Positions 1 through 7,180 of a DNA stretch of 7,361 nucleotides are shown piece after piece (within the stretch, counting starts at the first letter, position 1; the number at the start of each line of letters is the position of its first letter). The notes under the pieces are model-generated. The model saw nothing but the letters and a program-made list of their open reading frames with translations, was not told where the DNA came from and ran no database searches. The translations under genes were made by a program, and so were the position numbers. The DNA is from an uncultured bacterium (GTDB lineage: Bacteria; Cyanobacteriota; Vampirovibrionia; Gastranaerophilales; Gastranaerophilaceae): positions 1 through 7,361 of the forward strand of contig CASELB010000124.1 of assembly GCA_949288685.1 (NCBI GenBank). The letters run 5' to 3'.

Positions 1-1970
1 AAACCATACCAGCCGTTCTTAAGTCTGGTTAATCCGCTTTCTATTCCCAGCATACTGCCGTAACTGACATTTGAAACTTTTGGAGCATTCTTAAGTTTTA
101 CCGTTTCAAATGTTGTATATGGCTTAAACCATATTCCGGGGCGCTGTTCAGGAATTAGGAGCGGAGAATATGTGAAATTCGGATAAACTGATGCTGTTTT
201 ATTTAGTGATGATAACTTGCTTTCTTCCGGTGGTGTAATCATTACCATATCTAAATTGGAAAAGACACGTTTATAATTATCAATCATTGTAAGGTAGCCG
301 GCAAGCTGTGTGGCAATTTCTGAAGACAAAATTCCGGGATTGAAACCGTCTCTTGATAAATCGAAATGTCCGTTAGAATTATTATATCTTATACTATACT
401 TATATATGGGAGTGTTCAGAACGGATGGTATGTATGTAACCTCATCTTTAATAGTTGAATTTGCAAACGGAATAGAAATATATTCACTTTTAGGTATACC
501 TTCAATATCCAACGAACTTACAAAAATATCACCATCACCGGATAAAGAATTTGCACTGATTGTATCCATTATACCGGAGGCGAGGTTCATATCTGCGGAT
601 ACATTTGTCTGACCATTAAGAATCAGGTTTCCGAAATTTATATTGTTTATATCACCGTTAATAAGGTTTAAATTAGTACTGTTTCCCAATGTTGTGTTTG
701 CAGCATTAAAATATGAGCTGTCAGAAAGTAAATTTACAGTTCCGCCTGAAAAAACAAAATTGCCGGTGTAATTGCTGTTTAATCCTCCAAGATTTAACAC
801 TCCGGCACCTGTTTTGGTAATACTTCCGGTTCCTCCTATACCGCTTAGTATATTAGTACTGCCGGAACCTGAAAATTCAACATTGCCTGTTGTATAAATA
901 TCATTTGTTTCATTGTTTCCGCTATTGTTTCTAAATGTAGAATTTTCAACAATTAAATTTCCTGCGTTATAAATAGCGCCTCCGTCTCCCGGGATAGAAC
1001 CATCTGTTGTGTTGTTTTGAAAAAGAGTATTTTTAACTGTTAATTCAGCATTAGTATTATTATATATTGCGCCTCCTTCGCTTACGCCCTCTGAATTTAC
1101 GGTGTTCCCGTCAAAGGTTGAATTAAGTATATTGATTTTCCCTTCATTATGGATAGCCCCGCCGTTTGCGTATGAGGTTTCGCCGCTTCCTGTATTATTA
1201 TTCAAAAAACGAACATTATCTAAATTTATTTCTCCGGCATTATAAATGGCTCCGCCGAATAAAAAGGTTCCGTACTCACCATTGACTGAGTTTTCAGAAA
1301 ATGTAGACCTTGAAACATCCAGTGTTCCGCTGTTATACAATGCACCGCCTTCGGCAGTTACTGATGCAAAAGTTGTGTTATTCCTGAAAATAGAATTATA
1401 TATATCCATATCTACATCTGAATTATTATTCGAGCCGTTAGAAACAGCTCCGCCGATTGAAAGAGCACCGTCAGTACGATTATTTTCAAATAATGCCGTT
1501 TCGATATTTGTATACCCGCCGCCAGTATTATAAACAGCGCCGCCATAACTGTAATTAAGTCCGGAGGCATCTGCAAAATTTCCTCTAAAGCCTGAATAGT
1601 TGATATAAACATTCCCGCCGTTGTTTAAAATTGCTCCTGCATAGCTTGAATTATTTACATTTTGACCTTTACAATAACTCATATCAAGATTATTAAAATC
1701 TGTCAGATTGCTTACAATAAACCCGCTGTAAGTATTATCACCATTTATAACATAATTATTGCCCTCAAACGTTATACGGCTTGCTATATCAGGTGATAAA
1801 TTGCCTATATTACCTTCCGAAGTAAATCCGTTTGTAAATGTAACAACATCACCTGAACTATACTGCGTATTAACAAGAGAATCATAGCTGCTGACAGTGA
1901 TATCATCTCCATAACAAATTGTATTGATAGACATAGTAAGTATGATTAAAATTACTTTTGCATTTTTCAT
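1..1970 (-). CDS. Autotransporter-like surface protein with Pmp-type GGA/FxxN repeats (3' end outside window)
   Basis: The minus-strand frame starts at ATG 1970-1968 and stays open for 656 codons to the left edge, so the C-terminus is missing. Residues 1-21 form a Sec signal peptide: Lys at 2 and 5, a hydrophobic stretch VILIILTM, and likely cleavage after ICYG. No lipobox surrounds Cys18. Residues 111-349 carry eight alternating GGA(I/L/V) and FxxN motifs about 31 residues apart, the pair typical of chlamydial polymorphic outer membrane proteins and predicted to form a right-handed beta-helix. Residues about 378-412 (GSITKTGAGVLNLGG onward) match the autotransporter-associated beta-strand repeat. 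From residue 611 (PGIWFKPYTTFE, then VSYGSMLGIESG) it resembles the start of a type V autotransporter barrel. The likely role is a self-exported, cell-surface adhesin-like protein; the target is unknown. The start is fixed by the signal peptide, since no strong Shine-Dalgarno is visible. The family assignment is firm; the function is inferred. Confidence 0.85.
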   Translation of the reverse strand, partial: MKNAKVILIILTMSINTICYGDDITVSSYDSLVNTQYSSGDVVTFTNGFTSEGNIGNLSPDIASRITFEGNNYVINGDNTYSGFIVSNLTDFNNLDMSYCKGQNVNNSSYAGAILNNGGNVYINYSGFRGNFADASGLNYSYGGAVYNTGGGYTNIETALFENNRTDGALSIGGAVSNGSNNNSDVDMDIYNSIFRNNTTFASVTAEGGALYNSGTLDVSRSTFSENSVNGEYGTFLFGGAIYNAGEINLDNVRFLNNNTGSGETSYANGGAIHNEGKINILNSTFDGNTVNSEGVSEGGAIYNNTNAELTVKNTLFQNNTTDGSIPGDGGAIYNAGNLIVENSTFRNNSGNNETNDIYTTGNVEFSGSGSTNILSGIGGTGSITKTGAGVLNLGGLNSNYTGNFVFSGGTVNLLSDSSYFNAANTTLGNSTNLNLINGDINNINFGNLILNGQTNVSADMNLASGIMDTISANSLSGDGDIFVSSLDIEGIPKSEYISIPFANSTIKDEVTYIPSVLNTPIYKYSIRYNNSNGHFDLSRDGFNPGILSSEIATQLAGYLTMIDNYKRVFSNLDMVMITPPEESKLSSLNKTASVYPNFTYSPLLIPEQRPGIWFKPYTTFETVKLKNAPKVSNVSYGSMLGIESGLTRLKNGWYG
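924..1640 (-). repeat. Eight degenerate protein-level GGA(I/L/V)...FxxN repeats within the autotransporter passenger
   Basis: On the minus strand, GGA-type motifs begin at residues 111 (degenerate AGAI), 143, 173, 208, 239, 270, 299 and 330. Each is followed by an FxxN motif, at F128, F161, F195, F224, F255, F286, F317 and F346. Spacing is 29-35 residues, so each unit is roughly 90-105 bases. The core of most units reads GGAIYN plus N/A/S-G, then a hydrophobic strand ending FxNN. At DNA level the units have diverged and are not near-identical tandem copies, which suggests old duplication rather than recent slippage. Each unit probably contributes one or more coils of a beta-helix. Confidence 0.8.
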
Positions 1971-2105
1971 AGAAATAATAATATTTTTTAAATCATAAAT
2001 AGGTATTACCGGATTGGAGAGCCGGCTGGAGAATAAATATATTAACTACAGGTTTAATGCTTCTTGATAATATACCTTATTCCTGCAATAATTACAGGTA
2101 TGATA
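1971..2105. promoter_or_regulatory. Divergent intergenic region with candidate promoters and small symmetric motifs
   Basis: This 135-base region lies between the outward-facing starts of the autotransporter and copA. For the minus-strand gene, TATGAT (complement of 1992-1997) is a good -10 box; a poor -35 (TCTCCA, complement of 2015-2020) lies 17 bases upstream. For copA, TATATT at 2038-2043 could be a -10, with TTGGAG at 2014-2019 as a weak -35 at 18-base spacing. A GC-rich patch between them holds a direct repeat TGGAGA-N6-TGGAGA (2015-2032), whose spacer overlaps the palindrome AGCCGGCT (2020-2027). A second short palindrome, GGTATTACC, is at 2002-2010. TACAGGTTTA at 2047-2056 is one base off the CopY box TACANNTGTA. 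No regulator gene is present in the window. Promoter calls come from reading the sequence only. Confidence 0.35.
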
Positions 2106-4616
2106 ATGAGCAGCAAATTTTTGATTTCGGGGATGTCGTGTGCGGTTTGCGAAAAACACGTGAAGGATGCGGTTTTAAAACTTGATGGGGTTAAAGAAGT
2201 AAATGTTAATTTGATATCCGCATCTATGACAGTTATTTATGACTCTGATAAAACTACAGTTACACAAATTATTTCATCCGTAAAAAAAGTAGGTTACGGG
2301 GCGACACTTTCAGAGACGGCAGGATTTAGAAGTAAATGGAATAAAAGACGTCTGTCGTCAGCGGAGGCGGTAAAATTAATAAAGAACAGACTTATATTAT
2401 CAGTAGTTTTACTAATTCCTCTTTTATATATTTCTATGGGTGAAATGATTGGTTTGCCATATACAAATTTGTTTGAAAACGTAATTTTCTCCGCAAGTAT
2501 TCAACTTTTATTAACTACCTGTATCCTTTTTATAAACAATCATTTCTTTGTTTCCGGCTTTAAATCTCTTTTTCAAAAAATACCTAATATGGATACACTG
2601 GTTTCAATCGGGGCTTTATCTGCGTATCTTTATGGAGTCTGGGTTATTATTCTTATGGTTGTGGCATTTAAATCGGGAGATACTGCAGCTATAAACTCAT
2701 ATTCTCACAGATTGTATCTGGAATCGGCTGCAACAATTTTAACACTGGTCACTGTCGGGAAATTTCTTGAGACCGTTTCTAAAAATAAAACTTCCGATAC
2801 ATTAGAAAATCTTGTTGACATGGCGCCCAAAACAGCGATTGTAATTGACAACGGAATAGAAAAAGTAATTTCTGCTGAAATGATTAGAGCGGGTGATATT
2901 ATTCTTGTTAAAGCAGGACAAAGTATTCCGGCTGACGGAGTAATAATTGAGGGGTGCGGATATATTGATCAGTCTGCAATTACCGGTGAAAGTATGCCTG
3001 TTAAAAAAGCGGTGGGTGATAAGGTTATTTCGGTGACTGTTAATAAGAATGGCAGTTTTAAGTTCAGAGCTTTAAAAGTTGGCGATGATACAACATTCGC
3101 ACAGATAATAAAACTTGTTGACGAGGCTGGTAACAGTAAAGCGCCAATCGCAAGAATAGCTGATAGAGTAAGCGGAATTTTTGTTCCTGTTGTTCTCTTC
3201 ATATCCTTATTTACGGCGCTTATCTGGCTAATTGCGGGACAGTCCTTTGAATTTGCACTCAATTGTGCGGTTTCCGTACTTGTTATATCCTGTCCATGCG
3301 CACTAGGACTGGCTACGCCGGTTGCAATTATGGTAGGTATAGGAAAAGCTGCTGAACATGGCGTTTTAATCAAATCTGCAGAAATTCTTGAAAACTTGCA
3401 TTCTATTGATACCGTTGCACTTGATAAAACCGGTACTGTTACAACGGGTAAGCCGGAAATTCTTGATATTAAAATATTTTCTGATGAAATTGATGAACTC
3501 AAATTCCTTACAATAGCTGCATCCATAGAGGCAAACAGCGAACATCCAATAGCTGCAGCCATTACTAGTTTAGCACGTAAAAAGAACATAAATATAATAC
3601 AGCTTCCGACAATTGAAACAGTGCCGGGAATGGGTGTTTCGGCTGTAGTTGACGGTGTAAAATATTTTGCAGGTAATAAATTGTATATTTTAAAAAACTG
3701 CAATTCTGATACAGAAATTCAAGAAGATAATAAGAAAACATCTGTTTATATAGCAAATAGCGAGAATCTTCTTGGGGTTATTACTATTTCAGACAAAATC
3801 AGACCGGACTCTAAACAAGCTGTAGCAGATTTTCATAAACTTGGCTTGAATACGGTTCTTCTTACAGGCGACAATAATTCTGTCGCAGAAAACGTAAGAA
3901 GTGAAACCGGTATAGATTATTGTTATTCCGAACTTTTACCGGCTGAAAAAGAAAAAACTATAAGAGTATTGAAAAATCGCGGTCATAAGATAATGATGAT
4001 AGGCGACGGAATAAATGATGCACCGGCGCTTGCATCTGCAAATATCGGGGTTGCTATCGGAACAGGAACAGATATTGCAATAGATACGGCAGATATGGTT
4101 CTTGTTAAAAATTCACTTGAAGACGTAGTATTCTCTATTAATCTTAGTCATGCGGTTATAAAAAATATAAAAGAAAATCTTTTTTGGGCGTTTTTCTATA
4201 ATGTACTAGGTATACCAGTAGCGGCAGGTGTATTGTTTCCGCATACAGGTATAACCTTAACTCCTATGATTGCAGCAGCAGCCATGAGTTGCAGCTCTGT
4301 TTCTGTTGTACTTAATGCTTTGCGTCTTAAATTTTTTAAAAATAAGACCCCTGTGAATAACTTACATAAAATAAAAGATATAAAAATTATGGAGATTAAA
4401 ATGAAAACGGTAGATTTTAAAGTGGAAGGAATGATGTGCGCACATTGTCAGGCAAGAGTTCAAAAAACTATCTCTAATATATCCGGAGTATCTGATGTAA
4501 AAGTAAATTTGGAGACCAGGACAGCACACGTTATATGCGATGATACTGTTGATAACAATACAATAATTAGTGCTTTAAAATCTGAGGGATATGACGCTAT
4601 ACATATAAAAAATTAA
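2106..4616 (+). CDS. copA: Cu(+)-exporting P1B-type ATPase with N- and C-terminal HMA domains
   Basis: Copper(I) efflux pump of the inner membrane, using ATP to export Cu(+). Numbered from ATG 2106 (836 aa): an N-terminal HMA domain (3-70) with GMSCAVC (C12, C15); eight membrane segments near 94-110, 127-149, 164-187, 205-222, 357-377, 384-406, 690-711 and 717-737; actuator TGES 293-296; the metal-path CPC 396-398; phosphorylation motif DKTGT (D440); SEHP (H480-P481); TGDN 587-590; GDGIND 633-638. YN (698-699) in segment 7 and MSCSS (M727, S730, S731) in segment 8 mark Cu(+) specificity (P1B-1). A second HMA with CAHC (C778, C781) ends the protein. The frame opens upstream at TTG 2064, with another ATG at 2100. 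I prefer 2106 because AGG at 2096-2098 lies 7 bases before it and the HMA domain begins at once; the 14 extra residues resemble nothing in the family. The methyltransferase follows 13 bases after the stop. The extra C-terminal HMA is the unusual part. Confidence 0.95.
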   Translation: MSSKFLISGMSCAVCEKHVKDAVLKLDGVKEVNVNLISASMTVIYDSDKTTVTQIISSVKKVGYGATLSETAGFRSKWNKRRLSSAEAVKLIKNRLILSVVLLIPLLYISMGEMIGLPYTNLFENVIFSASIQLLLTTCILFINNHFFVSGFKSLFQKIPNMDTLVSIGALSAYLYGVWVIILMVVAFKSGDTAAINSYSHRLYLESAATILTLVTVGKFLETVSKNKTSDTLENLVDMAPKTAIVIDNGIEKVISAEMIRAGDIILVKAGQSIPADGVIIEGCGYIDQSAITGESMPVKKAVGDKVISVTVNKNGSFKFRALKVGDDTTFAQIIKLVDEAGNSKAPIARIADRVSGIFVPVVLFISLFTALIWLIAGQSFEFALNCAVSVLVISCPCALGLATPVAIMVGIGKAAEHGVLIKSAEILENLHSIDTVALDKTGTVTTGKPEILDIKIFSDEIDELKFLTIAASIEANSEHPIAAAITSLARKKNINIIQLPTIETVPGMGVSAVVDGVKYFAGNKLYILKNCNSDTEIQEDNKKTSVYIANSENLLGVITISDKIRPDSKQAVADFHKLGLNTVLLTGDNNSVAENVRSETGIDYCYSELLPAEKEKTIRVLKNRGHKIMMIGDGINDAPALASANIGVAIGTGTDIAIDTADMVLVKNSLEDVVFSINLSHAVIKNIKENLFWAFFYNVLGIPVAAGVLFPHTGITLTPMIAAAAMSCSSVSVVLNALRLKFFKNKTPVNNLHKIKDIKIMEIKMKTVDFKVEGMMCAHCQARVQKTISNISGVSDVKVNLETRTAHVICDDTVDNNTIISALKSEGYDAIHIKN
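4391..4616 (+). other. Internal Shine-Dalgarno and ATG in copA: possible free CopZ-like copper chaperone
   Basis: GGAG at 4391-4394 is followed, after 6 bases, by an in-frame ATG at 4401. Translation from there gives 71 residues consisting of one HMA domain (MKTVDFKVEGMMCAHC, ending at the copA stop). Length, start and metal site all match a stand-alone CopZ, which normally delivers Cu(+) to CopA and is usually a separate gene beside it. Just upstream, residues 746-765 of CopA (2106 numbering) form a Lys- and Ile-rich linker encoded by very AT-rich DNA, as if a former intergenic spacer had become coding. Whether the internal start is used cannot be told from sequence; the site could be a relic of gene fusion. 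Confidence 0.4.
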
Positions 4617-4617
4617 G

Positions 4618-4623
4618 AAGGAG
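4618..4623 (+). promoter_or_regulatory. Strong ribosome binding site fixing a TTG start for the methyltransferase
   Basis: AAGGAG lies directly after the copA stop (TAA 4614-4616), with a 6-base spacer before TTG at 4630. There is no competing ATG at the N-terminus, so this site decides the non-ATG start. The short gap to copA suggests translation coupled to, or at least co-transcribed with, copA. Confidence 0.75.
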
Positions 4624-4629
4624 TATTCA

Positions 4630-5370
4630 TTGTCTGTAATATCAAAATTACCTGTATGGCAGCAAAATCATATAAACGTCTGCTTAGAAAAAAACTTGTT
4701 TAAAAATAAACGTATACTTGAGATAGGCGGCGAAACCCCGGAAGATGTTACTTCTGCGCTGGAAATAGAGTGCTGGTATTGTATTGACCCGAGAATTAAA
4801 GAGGCTTATACTTCTCCATCCGGCAAATACAAACGTTTACCGGTATCGGTGCAAGATTATACTCCTGATATGGAGTTTGATTTAATATTTGCGACAAACA
4901 GTTTTGAACACATAACCGGGCTTGATAAAGCGGTAATAAATATGTATTCTTTACTAAAAACAGGAGGAAAAATATCAGCACTTTTAGGACCGATCTGGTC
5001 GTGCTATAAAGGTCACCATATCTGGTATAAAGATAGCAGTGGAAAATTAATAACATTTAATAATATAAGTCTACCTAAATGGGCGCATTTGTTATATTCA
5101 GAAGAAGAGATAAAAGAGATTTTATTAAAAGAATATAATGAGGAAGCTGCAAAGCGCATAAGCCACGCAATTTTTCATTCAAATTTCTTAAACAGATTAT
5201 TTTATGACGATTACAAATTTATTGTTGAAAACTCTAAATTTAATATTTTAGAGTTTAGAGACTGGCATGAATCAATATATCCTGCAGCGGATATACAAAA
5301 AATTCTTGAATCTAAATATAATAAACAAAACTTTTCTACCGTGAGCATTAAACTTCTGCTTGAAAAATAA
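4630..5370 (+). CDS. Putative class I SAM-dependent methyltransferase (possibly glycan-related)
   Basis: A 246-residue soluble protein without signal peptide or membrane segments. The fold is suggested by ILEIGGETP at 29-37 (SAM-binding motif I after strand 1, lacking the usual third glycine), an acidic residue in YCIDP at 50-54 (end of strand 2), FDLIFATNSFEHI at 83-95 (strand 4 region) and LLKTGGKISALLGPIW at 108-123 (strand 5). This is the Methyltransf_11 pattern. The middle part, with GHHIW (128-132) and LPKWAHLLYSEEE (148-160), resembles methyltransferases often found in polysaccharide or O-antigen gene sets; that is recalled resemblance, so the substrate is unproven. It starts at TTG 4630 behind AAGGAG, 13 bases after copA, and ends at the terminator hairpin, so it is the last gene of the copA transcript. 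Nothing in it points to metal handling. Altered motif I could mean weak or atypical SAM binding. Confidence 0.75.
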   Translation: MSVISKLPVWQQNHINVCLEKNLFKNKRILEIGGETPEDVTSALEIECWYCIDPRIKEAYTSPSGKYKRLPVSVQDYTPDMEFDLIFATNSFEHITGLDKAVINMYSLLKTGGKISALLGPIWSCYKGHHIWYKDSSGKLITFNNISLPKWAHLLYSEEEIKEILLKEYNEEAAKRISHAIFHSNFLNRLFYDDYKFIVENSKFNILEFRDWHESIYPAADIQKILESKYNKQNFSTVSIKLLLEK

Positions 5371-5399
5371 AAAAATCCGCTTTTTACAGCGGATTTTTT
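5370..5399. terminator. Bidirectional intrinsic terminator between convergent operons
   Basis: An 11-bp perfect stem, AAAAAATCCGC (5370-5380) paired with GCGGATTTTTT (5389-5399), encloses an 8-base loop TTTTTACA. The core ATCCGC/GCGGAT is followed by a T run on either strand, so it can stop the copA-methyltransferase transcript and the hydrogenase transcript alike. It overlaps the last base of the methyltransferase stop (5368-5370) and sits 3 bases from the hydrogenase stop (5403-5405). Confidence 0.9.
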
Positions 5400-5402
5400 G
5401 TT

Positions 5403-7163
5403 TTATCTTTTTAAATCTTTATAAGAGTTTTCAAAAAGATTTTTATAATGTGTATGAAGTAAATCATGCGAAATGTGAGAACCGGGGTGTTCCAAAAACT
5501 CATTATAAAGTTTTTGAATATCCGGGTTTTCGTGTGATTTTCTGTACGGAAGTTCTGTATCTTCTTTGTATAAGCCGGCAGCACGTTCTTCTTTAATTTT
5601 TGCATTATCACAGCTTCTTGGTTGTCCGCCGCCATTGATACAGCCGCCGGGGCAAGCCATCACTTCAAGCATTTGGAAATCGGCTTTTCCTTCAATGATT
5701 TCTCTTAAAGATTTTTCAGCTTCTTTAAGTGTTGATACAACTCTGACTTTAACCTGTGTACCTTTAATATCAATAGTTGCATCTTTTGTTCTTGAATTTT
5801 TATCAACACCTCTTAGCGGTTGGAAATCAAGATTTTCCAATTTATCACCGGTAACAAATTCGTACGCTGTTCTGACAGCAGCCTCCGCAACACCGCCGGA
5901 TGCGCCGAAAATAGTTCCTGCACCGGTGTATTGACCAAACGGTGAATCACTGTTTTCCGGTTCTAATTCTGCGAGATTAAGCCCTGCACTCTTAATCATT
6001 CTTGCGATTTCCTGAGTTGTCAGAACATAATCTGTTTCCTGACGCCCGTCTCTTGTTAATTGTGGACGTTTAATTTCTGCTTTCTTTGCAGTACAGGGCA
6101 TAATGGATATTACATAAAGATTTTCTTTTGTAAATCCGTTAAAGTACTTTGGTACAAGCTCTTTTAATAGAGGTGACATCATACCTTCCGGTGATTTGCA
6201 GGAAGAAAGATGATGTAATAATTCCGGGTGCTGGGTTTCTAAGTATCTAACCCATGCAGGACAGCAGGAGGTAAATAACGGTAAATTCTGCCCGCTTTTT
6301 AATCTTTCGATAAACTCTGTAGCTTCTTCCATAATTGTTAAGTCTGCGGCAAAGTTAGTATCAAAGATTAAATCAAATCCGATTTTTCTAAGAGCGGCAT
6401 TTAGCTTTCCGATTACATTATCACCCGGTTTTAAGTTAAACTCTTCTCCTAACGCAACTCTGACAGACGGGGCTATTTGAATAGCCGTTTTCTTTTCTTT
6501 ATTTGTCACCAAATCCCAGACTTTGTCCACATCGTTTTTAATTGTTAAAGCTCCTGTCGGACATACAGCCTGACACTGCCCGCAATAAACACAGTCCACT
6601 TCTGATAAGTGTTTGCCGGCAATCGGCTGTACAACAGTTTTTGAACCGCGGTTAGCGAAACCTAAAACACTATGTCCTTGAAACTCGCTGCAAGCCCTTA
6701 CACACGCGCCGCAGAGTATACATTTGTTCGGGTCACGTACAATTGACGGGTTATCGCGGTCAATCGGCAGAAATTCATTATCCTTCTTTTGTGCAAACCG
6801 GATATTTTTAATTCCGTATTCTTCCGCATATTGCTGGAGTTCACATTTTCCTGATTTGTCGCAGGTTGTACATTCTCTGTCGTGGTTTGCAAGCAGAAGT
6901 TCAAGAACAATTTTTCTTATTCTTCTTGTGCGTTCAGTGTTAGTAAAAATCCTTAAACCCGGTTCAGGCGGCATAGTGCAGGAAGATTGAATTCCTCTGC
7001 CTTCAATTTCCACTACACACATTCTGCAAGCGCCAAATTGGGTTAAATCAGGTCTGTAACAAAATGTAGGGACATTAAATCCGTTATTTCTAATAACCTC
7101 TAATAAATTAGGTTCATCAGTATATTCACATTCTTTTCCGTTTATAAATAAGGTATTTGCCAT
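5403..7163 (-). CDS. hydA: [FeFe] hydrogenase catalytic subunit (HndD/HydA type, NuoG-like N-terminus)
   Basis: Catalyses reversible 2H+ + 2e- = H2 as the catalytic subunit of a cytoplasmic NAD(P)H-linked hydrogenase. The 586 residues match the HndD length (about 585); the extra C-terminal 2Fe-2S domain of Thermotoga HydA is absent. In order: a 2Fe-2S domain (C35, C46, C49, C62); a His-Cys 4Fe-4S site (H94, C98, C101, C107); two 4Fe-4S clusters (C148, C151, C154, C158 and C191, C194, C197, C201); then the H-cluster domain with TSCCPAW (298-304; C301 the ligand, C300 the proton-relay cysteine), MPCTAKK (355-361, C357) and MACPGGC (502-508, C504 and C508). The small-subunit-like tail (about 525-575) is present. 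All ligands are intact, so it should be active. ATG 7163-7161 has AAAGGA 10 bases upstream. The NuoF-like gene ends 17 bases before it, so both belong to one operon and complex. Maturation genes hydEFG are not in the window. NADH-only versus electron-bifurcating use cannot be decided here. Confidence 0.96.
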   Translation of the reverse strand: MANTLFINGKECEYTDEPNLLEVIRNNGFNVPTFCYRPDLTQFGACRMCVVEIEGRGIQSSCTMPPEPGLRIFTNTERTRRIRKIVLELLLANHDRECTTCDKSGKCELQQYAEEYGIKNIRFAQKKDNEFLPIDRDNPSIVRDPNKCILCGACVRACSEFQGHSVLGFANRGSKTVVQPIAGKHLSEVDCVYCGQCQAVCPTGALTIKNDVDKVWDLVTNKEKKTAIQIAPSVRVALGEEFNLKPGDNVIGKLNAALRKIGFDLIFDTNFAADLTIMEEATEFIERLKSGQNLPLFTSCCPAWVRYLETQHPELLHHLSSCKSPEGMMSPLLKELVPKYFNGFTKENLYVISIMPCTAKKAEIKRPQLTRDGRQETDYVLTTQEIARMIKSAGLNLAELEPENSDSPFGQYTGAGTIFGASGGVAEAAVRTAYEFVTGDKLENLDFQPLRGVDKNSRTKDATIDIKGTQVKVRVVSTLKEAEKSLREIIEGKADFQMLEVMACPGGCINGGGQPRSCDNAKIKEERAAGLYKEDTELPYRKSHENPDIQKLYNEFLEHPGSHISHDLLHTHYKNLFENSYKDLKR

Positions 7164-7180
7164 AGTTTATTAATCCTTTC

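Noticed and set aside
310..612. Plus-strand open frame of 100 codons, and a similar one at 1246-1533
   Set aside because: Both lie antisense to the autotransporter, whose opposite frame has a signal peptide and clear repeats; their translations show no domain.
1412..1612. Minus-strand 66-codon frame with a hydrophobic look
   Set aside because: It overlaps the repeat region of the autotransporter in another frame and is explained by its Asn/Ile-rich codons.
924..1640. CRISPR array or satellite repeat
   Set aside because: The periodicity exists in the protein sequence only; the DNA units are diverged and have no identical repeats with unique spacers.
1911..1970. Lipoprotein signal at Cys18 of the autotransporter
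   Set aside because: The preceding residues INTI do not fit a lipobox (Leu-Ala/Ser-Gly/Ala-Cys), so an ordinary signal peptidase I site is more likely.
2064..2105. TTG 2064 as the copA start, adding a hydrophobic 14-residue leader
   Set aside because: The HMA domain begins right after ATG 2106, which has AGG at a normal distance; the leader is not seen in this family. It cannot be fully excluded.
2057..2185. Short overlapping frame from ATG 2057 (about 42 codons) with AGG upstream
   Set aside because: It runs out of frame through the copA metal-binding domain, its translation has no recognisable feature, and copA reads better.
2969..3703. Minus-strand 244-codon open frame
   Set aside because: It is a shadow of the conserved ATPase core of copA; the Ser/Ala/Thr-rich translation has no family resemblance.
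5566..5934. Plus-strand 122-codon frame, plus others at 5360-5596 and 6724-6990
   Set aside because: All are antisense to the fully conserved hydrogenase gene, and the 5360 frame also runs through the terminator hairpin.
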